In this document: positions 41,813 to 51,700 of the stretch, one piece after another
How positions within the stretch are numbered: position 1 is the first letter of the stretch
How the letters are laid out: every line of letters starts with the position of its first letter
Source of the DNA: Bog-473 sp036489775
GTDB lineage: Bacteria > Actinomycetota > Acidimicrobiia > Acidimicrobiales > RAAP-2
NCBI GenBank assembly: GCA_036489775.1
Contig: DASXFC010000009.1
Coordinates: 124,001-188,000, forward strand
Direction: 5' to 3'
DNA: 64,000 nt
Translations under genes and position numbers: made by a program
Notes under the pieces: generated by a model
What the model saw: only the letters and a program-made list of their open reading frames with translations
The model's database searches: none
Told to the model about the DNA's origin: nothing

Positions 41813-42526
41813 GTGACGCGCCGGGGAGTGACGGCAGTCGCGGTCGTCGCGCTGGAAGCATTCGGGGTGTCTGCCTGCTCGGCCCTCAAGAAGATCAATG
41901 TCGCCGTCCACGATGTACGGGGCAACAAGACGGTGGTCGACAACTTCAACTCAAAGCTCAATACCGCGCCGACGACGTTCGAGGCGGTGTACACCACGAC
42001 GGGTAGTAACCCGGCCACAGTCACCTACGCGGCCCAGCTCCCCAAGGACGTCGCCTTCACCGTGACCTCGACGGGCTCGGGCAGCACCGCCCCGGTACAC
42101 CTGGTGCAGAACGCATCGGGGGAGTACGCCTGTGACCAGTCATCTGGCACATGGAGCTGCGACAAGATCGACGGCATCGCGGCGTCGACCCAGAACGCGC
42201 TCATCGATTTCTACACGCCTGGTCACTGGGTGCGTTTCCTGAGTGGTTTCGCCCTGGCTGCCGGCTTCGCCGGGGATCAAGTCTCCACCTCGACCATGTC
42301 ACTCAACGGTTTCTCCATGAACTGCATCGATCTGGTCACGCCCGGAACGAGCGGGAAGAGCACGATCTGTTCCACCAGCCAAGGCGTTCTTGGCTTCGTC
42401 CAGACGGTCGGAGACTCGACCAGCTTCGAGATCACGAAGTTCTCTTCCTCGCCGGCGGCCTCACTGTTCGAACTGCCGCCCGGTGCGAAGATCACGACCG
42501 TGACCGTGCCGACGTCCACGCCGTAG
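41813..42526 (+). CDS. Putative lipoprotein, function unknown
   Basis: 237 aa from GTG 41813. Signal peptide with lipobox LEAFGVSAC (lipidated Cys22). The mature part begins NKTVVDNFNSKLNTAPTTFE and has strands such as AVYTTTGSNPATVTYAAQLP and LVQNASGEYACDQSSGTWSC, with a Cys pair that may be a disulfide. The fold recalls lipid- or ligand-carrying lipoproteins (LppX/LprG-type), like the Thr-rich protein at 26176, but the match is weak. Precedes phospholipase C by 114 nt. Confidence 0.65.
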   Translation: MTRRGVTAVAVVALEAFGVSACSALKKINVAVHDVRGNKTVVDNFNSKLNTAPTTFEAVYTTTGSNPATVTYAAQLPKDVAFTVTSTGSGSTAPVHLVQNASGEYACDQSSGTWSCDKIDGIAASTQNALIDFYTPGHWVRFLSGFALAAGFAGDQVSTSTMSLNGFSMNCIDLVTPGTSGKSTICSTSQGVLGFVQTVGDSTSFEITKFSSSPAASLFELPPGAKITTVTVPTSTP

Positions 42527-42551
42527 GCCGACCGGTACTCGACCGACAGCC

Positions 42552-42580
42552 TTGTCTTTCGTGACAGAGCGGTAAACAAT
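42552..42580 (+). promoter_or_regulatory. Candidate promoter of the phospholipase C gene
   Basis: TTGTCT (42552-42557), 17-bp spacer, AACAAT (42575-42580). About 60 nt upstream of the GTG start, which has AAAAGG nearby. Confidence 0.4.
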
Positions 42581-42640
42581 GGATGGCAGGCGGGCACATC
42601 GGAGAGCTGGAACCCGTCGCAACGGCTAAAAGGTGTATCC

Positions 42641-44089
42641 GTGAAACGCTTCTCCCGCCGAACGATCCTCCAAGGTGCCCTGGGTGCTGGGGCCTTCGCC
42701 ATGATCCCGGTCGAGCCGTCGCTCAGCAATCCCTTCCCGGCGCCGACACCGTCAATCCGTCGTGCGCCGGGGTCGCTTCCCAATCCGCACCTCGCCGCCG
42801 GTACACCCAACGACGCGTTGCCGTTCGACCACATCGTGATCGTCATGCAGGAGAACCATTCGTTCGACAACTACTTCGGCATGCTGCCGATCCAGGGGCA
42901 ACCCCTGGCCGACGGGTTCACCTTCGATGACAACGGAGTGCCTCTCAACGACAACCCGCTCGGTGCTGGTCGCCAACGGGCCTTCCACCTCGAAGGCACG
43001 TGCCAGCCCAACGGGGTGACCCAGACCTGGGACGCCACCCACCACCAGATCAACGGCGGGAAGATGGATGGCTTCGCCGCCACCGACTCCGAGGCGATGG
43101 GCTACTTCGACCAGAGCGACCTGCCCTTCTATTACTCGCTGGCCAATACCTACTGTCTCGGCAACCGCTACTTCTGCTCTGTACCGGGCCAGACCTACCC
43201 CAACCGGCGCTTTCTCTATGCGGGCTCGGCGGCAGGGATGACCTCGACCAGCGACACCACGTTCAGCTTGCCGGCACCACCCAACGGGTCAGTGATGGAC
43301 AACGTCATCAACCACGGGCTGAGCTGCATGGCTTTCTTCACCGACCTACCCGACCTGGCCATCATCCCCACCAACATCGAGCGCCACCTGGACAGCTTCG
43401 CCCCCATTGAGGAGTTCTTCGCACTCTGCGCCACGGGGCTACTGCCGAACGTCAGCTACGTCGACACCGAGGCGGGGATCACCTCTGACATCGGCGCTCC
43501 GCTCATGAGCTTTCTCTCGAAACTCCCAGCGCCGTATTCGAAGCTCCTCGACAACGTCGACCAGTACATCGAATCGCAGAGCGGGGACGAGGAGAATCCA
43601 GCCGACGTGGCCATCGGTGAGGCCGCGGTGGCGCGGATCATCAACGCGGTGATGGCGTCGCCGGCCTGGGAGCGCACCCTCTTGGTCTGGACCTACGACG
43701 AGCATGGCGGCTACTACGACCATGTGGCGCCTCCGACCGCCATCATCCCCGATGCCATCCGTCCGATGCTGTCGTCCGGAGATGTCCAGGGCGCCTTCAA
43801 CCTCTACGGCGTGCGGGTTCCAAATGTGGTCGTCTCGCCCTACAGCCGCCCCCACTCGGTCACGAATGTGGTGCACGACCACACATCGGTGGTCGCCACC
43901 ATCGCCAACAAGTGGAACCTGCCGGCACTCAGTTGGCGTGATGCCAACGCCTCGGACCTCACCGACTACCTCGATCTCACGGCCGCGCCCACCTTCGCCA
44001 AGGCCCCCACGTTGGCCAAGCCGGCCCGATCGGCCACCGTGAAAGGGGACTGCGAGCTCACGCCTCCCCCGGTAAAACTCGAATCGTGA
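42641..44089 (+). CDS. Tat-exported phospholipase C/phosphoesterase
   Basis: 482 aa. Tat signal RRTILQGALGAGAFAMIPVE (SRRTILQG). IVIVMQENHSFDNYFGML with the metal-binding Glu-Asn-His, MGYFDQSDLPFYYSLANTYC, and TLLVWTYDEHGGYYDHVAPP (metal-binding Asp-Glu-His) identify the PLC/acid-phosphatase (phosphoesterase) family, which cleaves phosphatidylcholine or other phosphodiesters. Secretion is expected; extracellular phosphate scavenging is a likely role. Start codon GTG. Convergent with a MarR/GbsR-type gene. Confidence 0.92.
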   Translation: MKRFSRRTILQGALGAGAFAMIPVEPSLSNPFPAPTPSIRRAPGSLPNPHLAAGTPNDALPFDHIVIVMQENHSFDNYFGMLPIQGQPLADGFTFDDNGVPLNDNPLGAGRQRAFHLEGTCQPNGVTQTWDATHHQINGGKMDGFAATDSEAMGYFDQSDLPFYYSLANTYCLGNRYFCSVPGQTYPNRRFLYAGSAAGMTSTSDTTFSLPAPPNGSVMDNVINHGLSCMAFFTDLPDLAIIPTNIERHLDSFAPIEEFFALCATGLLPNVSYVDTEAGITSDIGAPLMSFLSKLPAPYSKLLDNVDQYIESQSGDEENPADVAIGEAAVARIINAVMASPAWERTLLVWTYDEHGGYYDHVAPPTAIIPDAIRPMLSSGDVQGAFNLYGVRVPNVVVSPYSRPHSVTNVVHDHTSVVATIANKWNLPALSWRDANASDLTDYLDLTAAPTFAKAPTLAKPARSATVKGDCELTPPPVKLES

Positions 44090-44145
44090 GCTAGGGGTTG
44101 CCCGGGGTGGTTGAAACGTTCGTCAACGTCAGCTCCCCTTCTGGG

Positions 44146-44649
44146 TCATCGGGTCATCGGGTCGTCGGGGAGTTCGCCCGCGGCACGAAGGGCCTCACGG
44201 TGTTCGATCCACTCCTGTGCCATCACTGGCAGGCGCTCGACCAGAAACTTGGCGAAGGCGTGGTGTTCGAGGAGGATGGCCCGCCGTTCGATGGGGGTGC
44301 CGGCCAGCATGTCGAGCCCCTCTTCGGTCAGTTCGACCTGTTCCTGGTATTCGGAGATGTCGAAGCCCGTCGCATTGGGCGAGTTCAGGTCGACCCGCAC
44401 CCGGTCCATCCGCTCCCCGGCGGCCCGGGTCCGCTGGATGAGCCGGAGGGTCTCGAGGGTGGCGACGGCGCCGGCGATGGCGCTCCGGCTGGCCAACAGG
44501 GCGTCGGCCAGTTCGGCGATGGACTGCTCGGGTGGGTCGCAGACCGAGAGGTAGCCCAGCAGCCGGCCCACCATCGGGGCCATCCCGTAGCGGCGGGCGT
44601 AGAAGCGCCCGACGTGGTCGGCATAGGTGATCTCGCCATCGGTCGGCAT
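44146..44649 (-). CDS. MarR/GbsR-type transcriptional regulator
   Basis: 167 aa from ATG 44649. Winged-helix segment QSIAELADALLASRSAIAGA followed by VATLETLRLIQRTRAAGER and the wing MDRVRVDLNSP fits the MarR/GbsR group. The N-terminus (DHVGRFYARRYGMAPMVGRL) resembles GbsR. A helical C-terminus holds the dimer interface. Targets unknown. Divergent from the toxin-antitoxin pair with 128 bp between starts. Confidence 0.82.
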   Translation of the reverse strand: MPTDGEITYADHVGRFYARRYGMAPMVGRLLGYLSVCDPPEQSIAELADALLASRSAIAGAVATLETLRLIQRTRAAGERMDRVRVDLNSPNATGFDISEYQEQVELTEEGLDMLAGTPIERRAILLEHHAFAKFLVERLPVMAQEWIEHREALRAAGELPDDPMTR

Positions 44650-44764
44650 GGGCGCACAGTAGCACAGTGAAAACTGAGATACCACAAATACGTGTGATTT
44701 GAGGTCTCTCGCTCCGGCCCTGACTCCCCGTCGAGGCCCCGACCTGGTCCGGAAAGCTAGGTGC

Positions 44765-44770
44765 TACGCT
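44765..44770 (+). promoter_or_regulatory. Candidate -10 box, leaderless antitoxin gene
   Basis: TACGCT ends 7 nt before ATG 44778. No Shine-Dalgarno in the gap. A leaderless antitoxin would be a natural place for tight self-repression. Confidence 0.4.
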
Positions 44771-44777
44771 GTCGCAC

Positions 44778-45020
44778 ATGGAGGTCGGCGTACGAGAGCT
44801 GCGCAATCGGACCAGTCAAGTCATCGAGGCGGTCCGGGCGGGCGAGCGGGTGGTCCTCACCGTGCATGGTGAAGCGGTCGCCGACATCGTGCCGCATGCC
44901 CGACGATCACGCTGGGTGCCGGGCAACCTCCTACGACTCGGGCTGGCCGATCGGGCAGCCGACCCAGCACTGCGTGACGACCTTGATCTGCTCGCCGGGC
45001 AAACGCTGGACGAGCTTTGA
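44778..45020 (+). CDS. Phd/YefM-family antitoxin
   Basis: 80 aa. MEVGVRELRNRTSQVIEAVR is the DNA-binding swapped-hairpin half of the Phd/YefM family; VLTVHGEAVADIVPH follows and the tail LRDDLDLLAGQTLDEL would bind the PIN toxin. It would bind its own promoter. The last codons overlap the toxin start (TTGA). Confidence 0.88.
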   Translation: MEVGVRELRNRTSQVIEAVRAGERVVLTVHGEAVADIVPHARRSRWVPGNLLRLGLADRAADPALRDDLDLLAGQTLDEL

Positions 45021-45421
45021 GCGACACGGTCGGGCTGCTCGATACCTCGGTCTTCATCGCTCGTGAGGTCGACCGACCGCTCGGCGAACTGCCTGACCGG
45101 GTCACCGTGTCTGTCATCACCATTGGCGAGCTCGAACTCGGTGTATTGAGCGCCACCGATATCCAGTCACGAGCACGACGGGCGGACACGCTGGCCCTGG
45201 CGCGGACGATCGATCCTGTTCCGATCAGCGAGCCGATCATGGCCGCGTGGGCCCGTCTGGTCACGGACTGCCGGAGCGCCGGCATCCAGCGGGCCGTCAA
45301 ACTGACCGACGCCCTGATTGCCGCCACCGCGATCGACCTGGGGTTACCGGTGGTGACCCAGGACGACGATTACGACCAGATCGCGAGAGCCCACGCACCA
45401 TTGCTGGTTCTGAAGGTCTAG
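45017..45421 (+). CDS. vapC: PIN-domain toxin (VapC-like)
   Basis: 134 aa from TTG 45017, overlapping the antitoxin stop. Catalytic acidic residues are all seen: TVGLLDTSVFIAR (Asp9), ITIGELELGVL (Glu38), VKLTDALIAATAIDLGL (Asp98) and VTQDDDYDQI (Asp116). VapC toxins cleave RNA, often tRNA. The antitoxin is Phd-like rather than the usual VapB, a common partner mix. Ends 26 nt from the convergent LuxR-type gene. Confidence 0.9.
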   Translation: MSDTVGLLDTSVFIAREVDRPLGELPDRVTVSVITIGELELGVLSATDIQSRARRADTLALARTIDPVPISEPIMAAWARLVTDCRSAGIQRAVKLTDALIAATAIDLGLPVVTQDDDYDQIARAHAPLLVLKV

Positions 45422-45446
45422 TTGTGCCCGATCGGACGCGTGGTCG

Positions 45447-48209
45447 TTACATCCGGTTTCCGATCTTTTCGGCAATGTGTCGACGCGATCGGATGTGGAG
45501 CTTGTCGAAAATGTTGCTGAGGTGGAACTCGATGGCCTTGATGCTGACGTAGAGCTCAGTAGCGACCTCACGGTTGGAAGCGCCATCAGCTACCAGACGG
45601 GCGACGACCAGCTCGGTCGGCGTCAACCCGAACGAGCTCGTCGGGTCGACCAGTGGGGCCTCGGCTCCGATGCTCAAAAGATCGGCATCACACATGGCCA
45701 GAAATGGCGCGGCCTTGAGGGCGCTGAAACGGTTGTGGGCGGCACGCAACGCCGCAATGGCTCCATCGCGCTGCCCGCGTCGCAGGAGGTACCGGCCGGC
45801 GGCCAGGTCGAGCATGGCCAAAGGCAGCGGGCCGGTTACAACGGTGGCCAACTCCTGGGCACGGGAAAATGCGGCGTCAGCCTCGGGGTCGACACCGCGG
45901 GCGTCGGAGAGCTGCCCCTGGAGCCGCCAGTACTCCATCTCCGAGGTGCGGTGGCTGCCGGTGGGCAGAGCGGAGCGAAATTCCTCCAGGAGGCGGGCCG
46001 CTTCGTTCCACTGTTCGAGCGCGATCAACGCCGCAATTTCGAAGGGCCGCCAGTTGTAGACCCCAGGACGGCCGAGCGAGGAGAGCTGCCCGATAGATCT
46101 GATCGGCGCCACCGCGCCCAAGACGCCCTCCCAATCTTCCTGTGCCGCCAGCATGGATGCCCTGGCCGTCGCGGCCATGGCCATGGTGATGGCGACGCCG
46201 AATCCGTCGGACCACGCCCACGCGGTGTCGACATGCATCTGGGCCACGGACCAGTCGCCCCGGGCGGCCGGGACCAGAGCGGCATGCGCGTGGACGAACG
46301 GGTAGTCCCAAATCCGATCGGCGTCATGCGCCCGCGAGACGGCGAACTCGCCGTGCACCAGTGCCTCGTCCCACGCTCCGGCTCGGTACTCGACATCGAC
46401 AAGATAGGTCAGAGAGTAAGAGTCGAAGTTAAAGGACAGCCCCGAAAGGTGGCGCAGGCGGGCCACAGAAAGGTCGCGGTGGGCGCCCACCAGGTCATCT
46501 TGGAACAGTCGTTGGTTGCCGCGAAATACCAGCGCGCTGGTCATGTCGACCGGGACGTCTGAAGGGGTTTCGGCCAGGTCCTCCAACAGCGCTGCTGCTT
46601 CCTCCCCTCGACCGGACAAAACGAGATTGAGGGAGAGAAGGTTCCGACTGAATCGCTCCAGGGCCAGGTCGTTCTCAACCGTCTCTAGCGCTCGATGTCC
46701 CCAGATGGCAGCGTCTTCGGATCGTCCAACCAAGAGAAGGCACAAAGCCAGCGAGTTGGCGGCCTCCGCTCGATAGTTCGCTTGGGTGGAGTCTTCGGCG
46801 GTGTTCCAGGCGTCCGAGAGGAGGCTTTCGGCCAAGGCAAACTGCCCGGTGACCAGAGCATGATGACCGAGCAGGGCCGACTTGCGTGGGCTGTTGTCGA
46901 ATCCATCGAGGCGCTCCGTGAGGGTGAACGCGGTGGCAAGCTCGCCGATATTGAAGGCCAATCGAAACGCATCGAGAACGAGCCGTTCGCGGTTCACCGA
47001 TTCGACGAAGGCATCGGCGGCGCTGATCATCCAGACCACCGCCTGCTGAGGTGCGTGTTCAGCCTCGGCTTGCGTCGCCGCCCGCTCAAGGTCATGGGCC
47101 AGGTCGTCGTCGGGAGCATCGGCTGCGTCGATTCGATGACGCAAACTGGTCGCCCCCGCGGTCAACGTTGCCGCCGTCCGGTGAAGGGCCCTCCTTCGGG
47201 CCGGAGCCAGGTCGTCGTAAATGGCGCGCTGCACCAGGGAATGCCAAAAGCGCAGATTACGAGTTGAACGACCGCCATCTTCGGAGACCAACCCCGACTC
47301 GACGAGCGCGTCAAGAGGGTCGACCCATTTGTCGAGTCCCGAGACAGCAGCGGCCAGTGCCGTTGGACAGTGCAGTCCCAACACTGCCGCGGCCACCGCC
47401 AGTTCCTGTGCCTCTTGAGTGAGCGAAGCGATTCGTTGCAGCACAATGGAGGAAAACGCACGCGGGGCAGGGAGCTCCGAGTCCATCCGATTCAGCGTGG
47501 TCGCATCGAGTTCCTCGAGGAGGGCACAGCAGTGCACGGGACTCCCACCCGTGTGTTCGCGAAGGCGAGCGACGGCCTGGTTGGACAGATCGGACAGGCC
47601 CATCTCCCGGGCCAGCCTGACGACGTCTGGTTGACTAAGGCCTTCGAGGTAGATACGCCCGAAGCGGTGGTCACCCACCATGCTCGAGTTCCAGCCTTCA
47701 CCAAGTCGACCGAGCTGGGCGGGACGGGTGGAGACAAGTCCGAGGATCCGGTCCCGTTGCATCCGCCGAAAGGCGAAGAGGAGGGCTTGAGCCGACTGGG
47801 AGTCGATCCAATGCAGGTCATCGACCACGATCACGACGAGCGCATGGTGGTTCTGCAGTATGTCGAGGGCTATGAGGAGCTCGGCACCGACGGCCAGTGG
47901 ATCAAGATCAGCCATCTCTCCAGTCGCCAGGACAGCAGAACCTTCGGTCGGGTCAAGCGCGGAGCTGTCGAGCAACTGCCGCATGACCCCATAGGGAAGG
48001 AGCATCTCCGATTCGTTTGCGCCGGCTCGCAACACGATGCACTCGTCGTCGAGTTCTCTGACGAATTGGTGCACCAGCGACGACTTCCCGATGCCGGCGT
48101 TCCCCTCCACCATCACGAGGCGAGGTTGTTCTTGTCGCGCCTGGTCGGCGAAGGCGCTCAGAGCACCGAGCTCGAGGGCCCGACCGACGAATGGCGATCT
48201 ACCGGACAT
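45447..48209 (-). CDS. Large ATP-binding LuxR-family regulator (LAL)
   Basis: 920 aa from ATG 48209, chosen because GGGG lies 5 nt upstream and the domain begins at once (MSGRSPFVGRALELGALSAF); ATG 48230 is possible. P-loop VMVEGNAGIGKSSLVHQFVR (Walker A about 36-43), Walker B HALVVIVVDDLHWIDSQSAQ, a long helical repeat region (about 380-830, MalT-like tetratricopeptide type) and a C-terminal LuxR helix-turn-helix SFGLTPTELVVARLVADGAS, then LYVSIKAIEFHLSNIFDKLH. It should respond to a ligand or partner and activate genes. The divergent small gene and palindrome are candidates for its targets. Confidence 0.92.
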   Translation of the reverse strand: MSGRSPFVGRALELGALSAFADQARQEQPRLVMVEGNAGIGKSSLVHQFVRELDDECIVLRAGANESEMLLPYGVMRQLLDSSALDPTEGSAVLATGEMADLDPLAVGAELLIALDILQNHHALVVIVVDDLHWIDSQSAQALLFAFRRMQRDRILGLVSTRPAQLGRLGEGWNSSMVGDHRFGRIYLEGLSQPDVVRLAREMGLSDLSNQAVARLREHTGGSPVHCCALLEELDATTLNRMDSELPAPRAFSSIVLQRIASLTQEAQELAVAAAVLGLHCPTALAAAVSGLDKWVDPLDALVESGLVSEDGGRSTRNLRFWHSLVQRAIYDDLAPARRRALHRTAATLTAGATSLRHRIDAADAPDDDLAHDLERAATQAEAEHAPQQAVVWMISAADAFVESVNRERLVLDAFRLAFNIGELATAFTLTERLDGFDNSPRKSALLGHHALVTGQFALAESLLSDAWNTAEDSTQANYRAEAANSLALCLLLVGRSEDAAIWGHRALETVENDLALERFSRNLLSLNLVLSGRGEEAAALLEDLAETPSDVPVDMTSALVFRGNQRLFQDDLVGAHRDLSVARLRHLSGLSFNFDSYSLTYLVDVEYRAGAWDEALVHGEFAVSRAHDADRIWDYPFVHAHAALVPAARGDWSVAQMHVDTAWAWSDGFGVAITMAMAATARASMLAAQEDWEGVLGAVAPIRSIGQLSSLGRPGVYNWRPFEIAALIALEQWNEAARLLEEFRSALPTGSHRTSEMEYWRLQGQLSDARGVDPEADAAFSRAQELATVVTGPLPLAMLDLAAGRYLLRRGQRDGAIAALRAAHNRFSALKAAPFLAMCDADLLSIGAEAPLVDPTSSFGLTPTELVVARLVADGASNREVATELYVSIKAIEFHLSNIFDKLHIRSRRHIAEKIGNRM

Positions 48210-48383
48210 CTGACCCCGATCTTGCTGCATCTCAAAGGTGGGGCGTACCGCATCAGGCCAAATGAGTGAGGGAGCGGCCGGAAGATCGAGCCATTGATGG
48301 CACCCAAAGCGTCTTCGACCTGCATGTTCACCTGAACTTCGGGTCCGCCATGTCCAAGCAACTTCGTCGGAGGTCACGAAAAT

Positions 48384-48402
48384 CCTAGGGTGCAACCCTA
48401 GG
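48384..48402. promoter_or_regulatory. Perfect palindrome between LAL regulator and 54-aa gene
   Basis: CCTAGGGT, GCA, ACCCTAGG: 8-bp arms with a 3-bp spacer. 68 nt before the small gene and 175 nt before the regulator start. Suits a dimeric regulator such as the LuxR-type protein. CTAG is usually rare in such genomes, which adds weight. Confidence 0.65.
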
Positions 48403-48469
48403 GACATCCCGATCGAGGTTCCTCAAGATGACGAGGTGCCGGCAACGCGATCGAGAGGAGCCTTCCACC

Positions 48470-48634
48470 ATGCGGCTGACCTTGGACTTCACGCGCAACG
48501 CGAACGGCCAGTTCGAAGGGACGGCCGAAGTGGAGGCCAATCGCTCTGTGGAGTTCTGCGGCACCCTCGAACTGCTCAGAGTGCTCGAGGTGGCCAGCCA
48601 GAACCTCGATTCTGGTCCCGTCGCCGAAGCCTGA
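48470..48634 (+). CDS. Small protein of unknown function (54 aa)
   Basis: ATG 48470 with GAGAGGAG 8 nt upstream. MRLTLDFTRNANGQFEGTAE, then VEANRSVEFCGTLELLRVLE and VASQNLDSGPVAEA. Short beta-hairpin followed by a helix; one Cys. No known family recognised. Lies between the LAL regulator and the large surface protein (start 98 nt later), and downstream of the palindrome, so it may be a target of that regulator. Confidence 0.7.
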   Translation: MRLTLDFTRNANGQFEGTAEVEANRSVEFCGTLELLRVLEVASQNLDSGPVAEA

Positions 48635-48731
48635 TCGCTCCGGACGGGAAAGCAGCCCGGAAATCCGACGGCACACGTCGCGGGTTTGAGATGAGACCTG
48701 CGACTGCGTGGGCCGGACAGATAGGACGACT

Positions 48732-51700
48732 ATGAGGCGAAACCAGAGTTCTTTTGTTCGCATATGTGTCAGCGCCACCGCGCTCCTGGGGGCTTGCCTG
48801 GTCGGTGGTATCACCGCGCTGGGCCAGCCGGGTACGGCGTCCGCCGGCGAGTACAGCGACGCCGGTGCTTGTGGAACAAGCGGCAGCCTCACCTCGACCG
48901 GGCCCTTTTCAGGCACCTGCACCTACAACGACGTGGGAACCGACACCTTCACTGTTCCGGGCTCCGCACTCCCGACCACGCTGACGCTCACGCTCTACGG
49001 TGCCGGTGGCCTGTTCATCAACAACGATGGTGCTTATACTGGATCGGCCACTGGCTACGGCGGAGAGGCAGCGGGGACGCTCGTCGTCTCGGCGGCGACC
49101 CTGACGCCCGACGTGTTGCAGGTCAATGTGGGCGGGCCGGCGGACGACACCCTCACCTCCGGGACATTGAGCGATGGATTTGCCGGGACCGGGGGTTTCA
49201 ACGGGGGAGGCAACAGCCCTGATGGTCCCTGTGCCGGCGCCGGAGCCTCGGACGTTCGGGAAGTGGGCAGTGACGGGACCTATTCGTTCAGTGATCGTCT
49301 CTTCGTGGCCGGCGGCGGAGGCGGCTTGTTCTCAGGTCCCGGAACCGCCAATTACCCTCCAGAACAGGGCGCGAGTAACGGCGGCGGAACCTCAGGGGCC
49401 GATGGGCAGTCTCAGGGCGACGGCAGCAGCGATGCTGGTGGTGGCGGCAACCAGCAAGGTGGCGGATCCTCGGGGCCGTTGACCGACAGTGCTGGGTTTG
49501 GCTTCGGCGGCACTGGTGCCCCGATCATTCCTGAGGTGGACACCCAGGGCGGTTGTGGCGGCGGGGGCGGCTACTACGGCGGCGGTGCCTCGGGTGCTGG
49601 TCAGCTAGCCGCGGGCGGCGGCGGGGGCGGCAGCGGCTACGTCACACCTGCGGCATCCGACACCTCGCTCGTCCAAGGCGCGGCCCAGGGCGTCAACGGC
49701 GGCACCGGACAGGTCGTGATTGCATTCTCCACCGACCCGACCTATGCAACCACGACGACCGCGACGTCCTCAGCAAACCCGGCTTTGCCGGGCGCTGCCG
49801 TCACCTTCACCGCCACTGTCAGCACGTCGGACCCGTCCGAGGCGATCGGCGGCGGTTCTGTGGACTTCACGGACGACACCACCGACACCATTCTGGCCAC
49901 GGTGCCCGTGGCGCCGACGGGGGGAGACGTGGCAACGGCCACGTACACCACATCGTCGTTGGCCGTCGGCGCCGAGCTCATCGGGATTGGGTATTCGGGC
50001 TATGTGGGTAGCAGCTACGCCGACTCCACCTCCGGGGTCGGGATCGACCAGGTTGTGGGAGAGCTCCAGACCCAGACCATCGATTTCACCTCTACGGCAC
50101 CACAAGGCGCCGCGGTCGACTCCACCTATCAGGTCACAGCCTCGGCCACCTCCGCCTTGCCGGTGACGTTCTCGATCGACTCATCGACGGCGTCGGAGTG
50201 TTCTCTCTCGGGGTCGACCGTGAGCTTCTTGTCCACCGGCCCCTGCCTGATCCATGCCAACCAGGCGGGCAACGGGACCTACGCGCCGGCACCCGGCGTC
50301 AACCAGCTGGTGCACGTCACAGTCACGACGCCTTCGGCCACGGAAGTCGATTCGATTGATCCCTCGACCCAGGTGTCCAACGGATTCACCACCGAGGTCG
50401 GGCAAGCGTTCGAAGTGCAGGCCGAAATAGGACCGAAGACCGCTCCCGGGGTCGATTTGGCCGCACCGACCGGGACGGTGAGCTTCACCGACAACCAAAC
50501 CAACGGCCAGGCCTGTTCGAACGTCGCGATCACTCACAACAATGGAGACACGTTCGCCGACTGTGACATGACCGAGAGCAGCGCGGACGACTACGACATC
50601 ACGGCCTCGTACAGCGGGGACTCTACGTACAGCCCTTCCAGTGCATCCGTGACCGAGTTCGTCTATGCGAGCACCGGGACAATCACTTTCACCTCCACCA
50701 ACCCGTCCCCGGCTTCCATCGGATCCAGCTATGACGTGACCGCCACCACCAATGCCGGGGCACTCACCTTTTCGATCGATCCCAACTCCACTACCGAGTG
50801 CTCGATCATCGGATCCACCGTGACCTTCTTGCAGGCCGGCAGTTGCTTCATCGACGCCTTCGCGGCAGCGACGACTGACGTGGCCGCGGCAACCGCGGTA
50901 CAGATCGTGACGATCAGCGCGCCCAGTTTGACCACGACGCCGACCAGCGGCACCACCACGTACGGAACCGCCTACTCGGGTGAGCTGCACACATCCGGTG
51001 GCACCGGCGCACTGTTCTACCTTCAGAACTCGGGCGGGTACTACATCACGGTTGGCTTCACCGGTGGCATCAGCGCGCCAGCTGGGCTGCCGATAGGGAC
51101 CTACACGGCGACGGGGACCGTCGAGGATGCCACCAACAACATCCAGCCTTGGTCCTTCACCCTGACGGTGACGTCCGCCACGCTGACCAATACGACCTCC
51201 GGCACCACAACGGTAGGCACGGCCTATAGGGGCCAACTGCCCGTGGCTGGGGGCACCACCCCGCCGGCGCTCACCTATGCCCAGTCGACTGGCTCGTCGA
51301 ATATCACGGTGACCTCGACCGGGGCGATCAGCGCGCCGGACACCCTGGGCGTGGGTGTGTACACCGCCAGCGGTACCGAGAGTGACCAGTGGGGCTACAC
51401 CGCGGCCTGGTCGTTCACCCTCACGGTGATCGGCCTTCCGAACACCTTCACGCTGACCGAGAGCGCCTCGAACACCACTTACGGGAGCCCCATCAGCCTG
51501 GGCGAATCCGGTATCGCTCCGGCGGCCACCGGCACGATCACTTTCACGTCAGGTATCACCACGCTGTGCACTCTCAACTTGAGCGGGATCTCGGGCGAAG
51601 CGACGACCTGTCAGACCCCGGTCGGCCTAGCCCCTTCGATCTACCCACTGGCCGCTTCCTTCGTCGATAGTGACGACACCTACGCCAGCGGCGACGCCAC

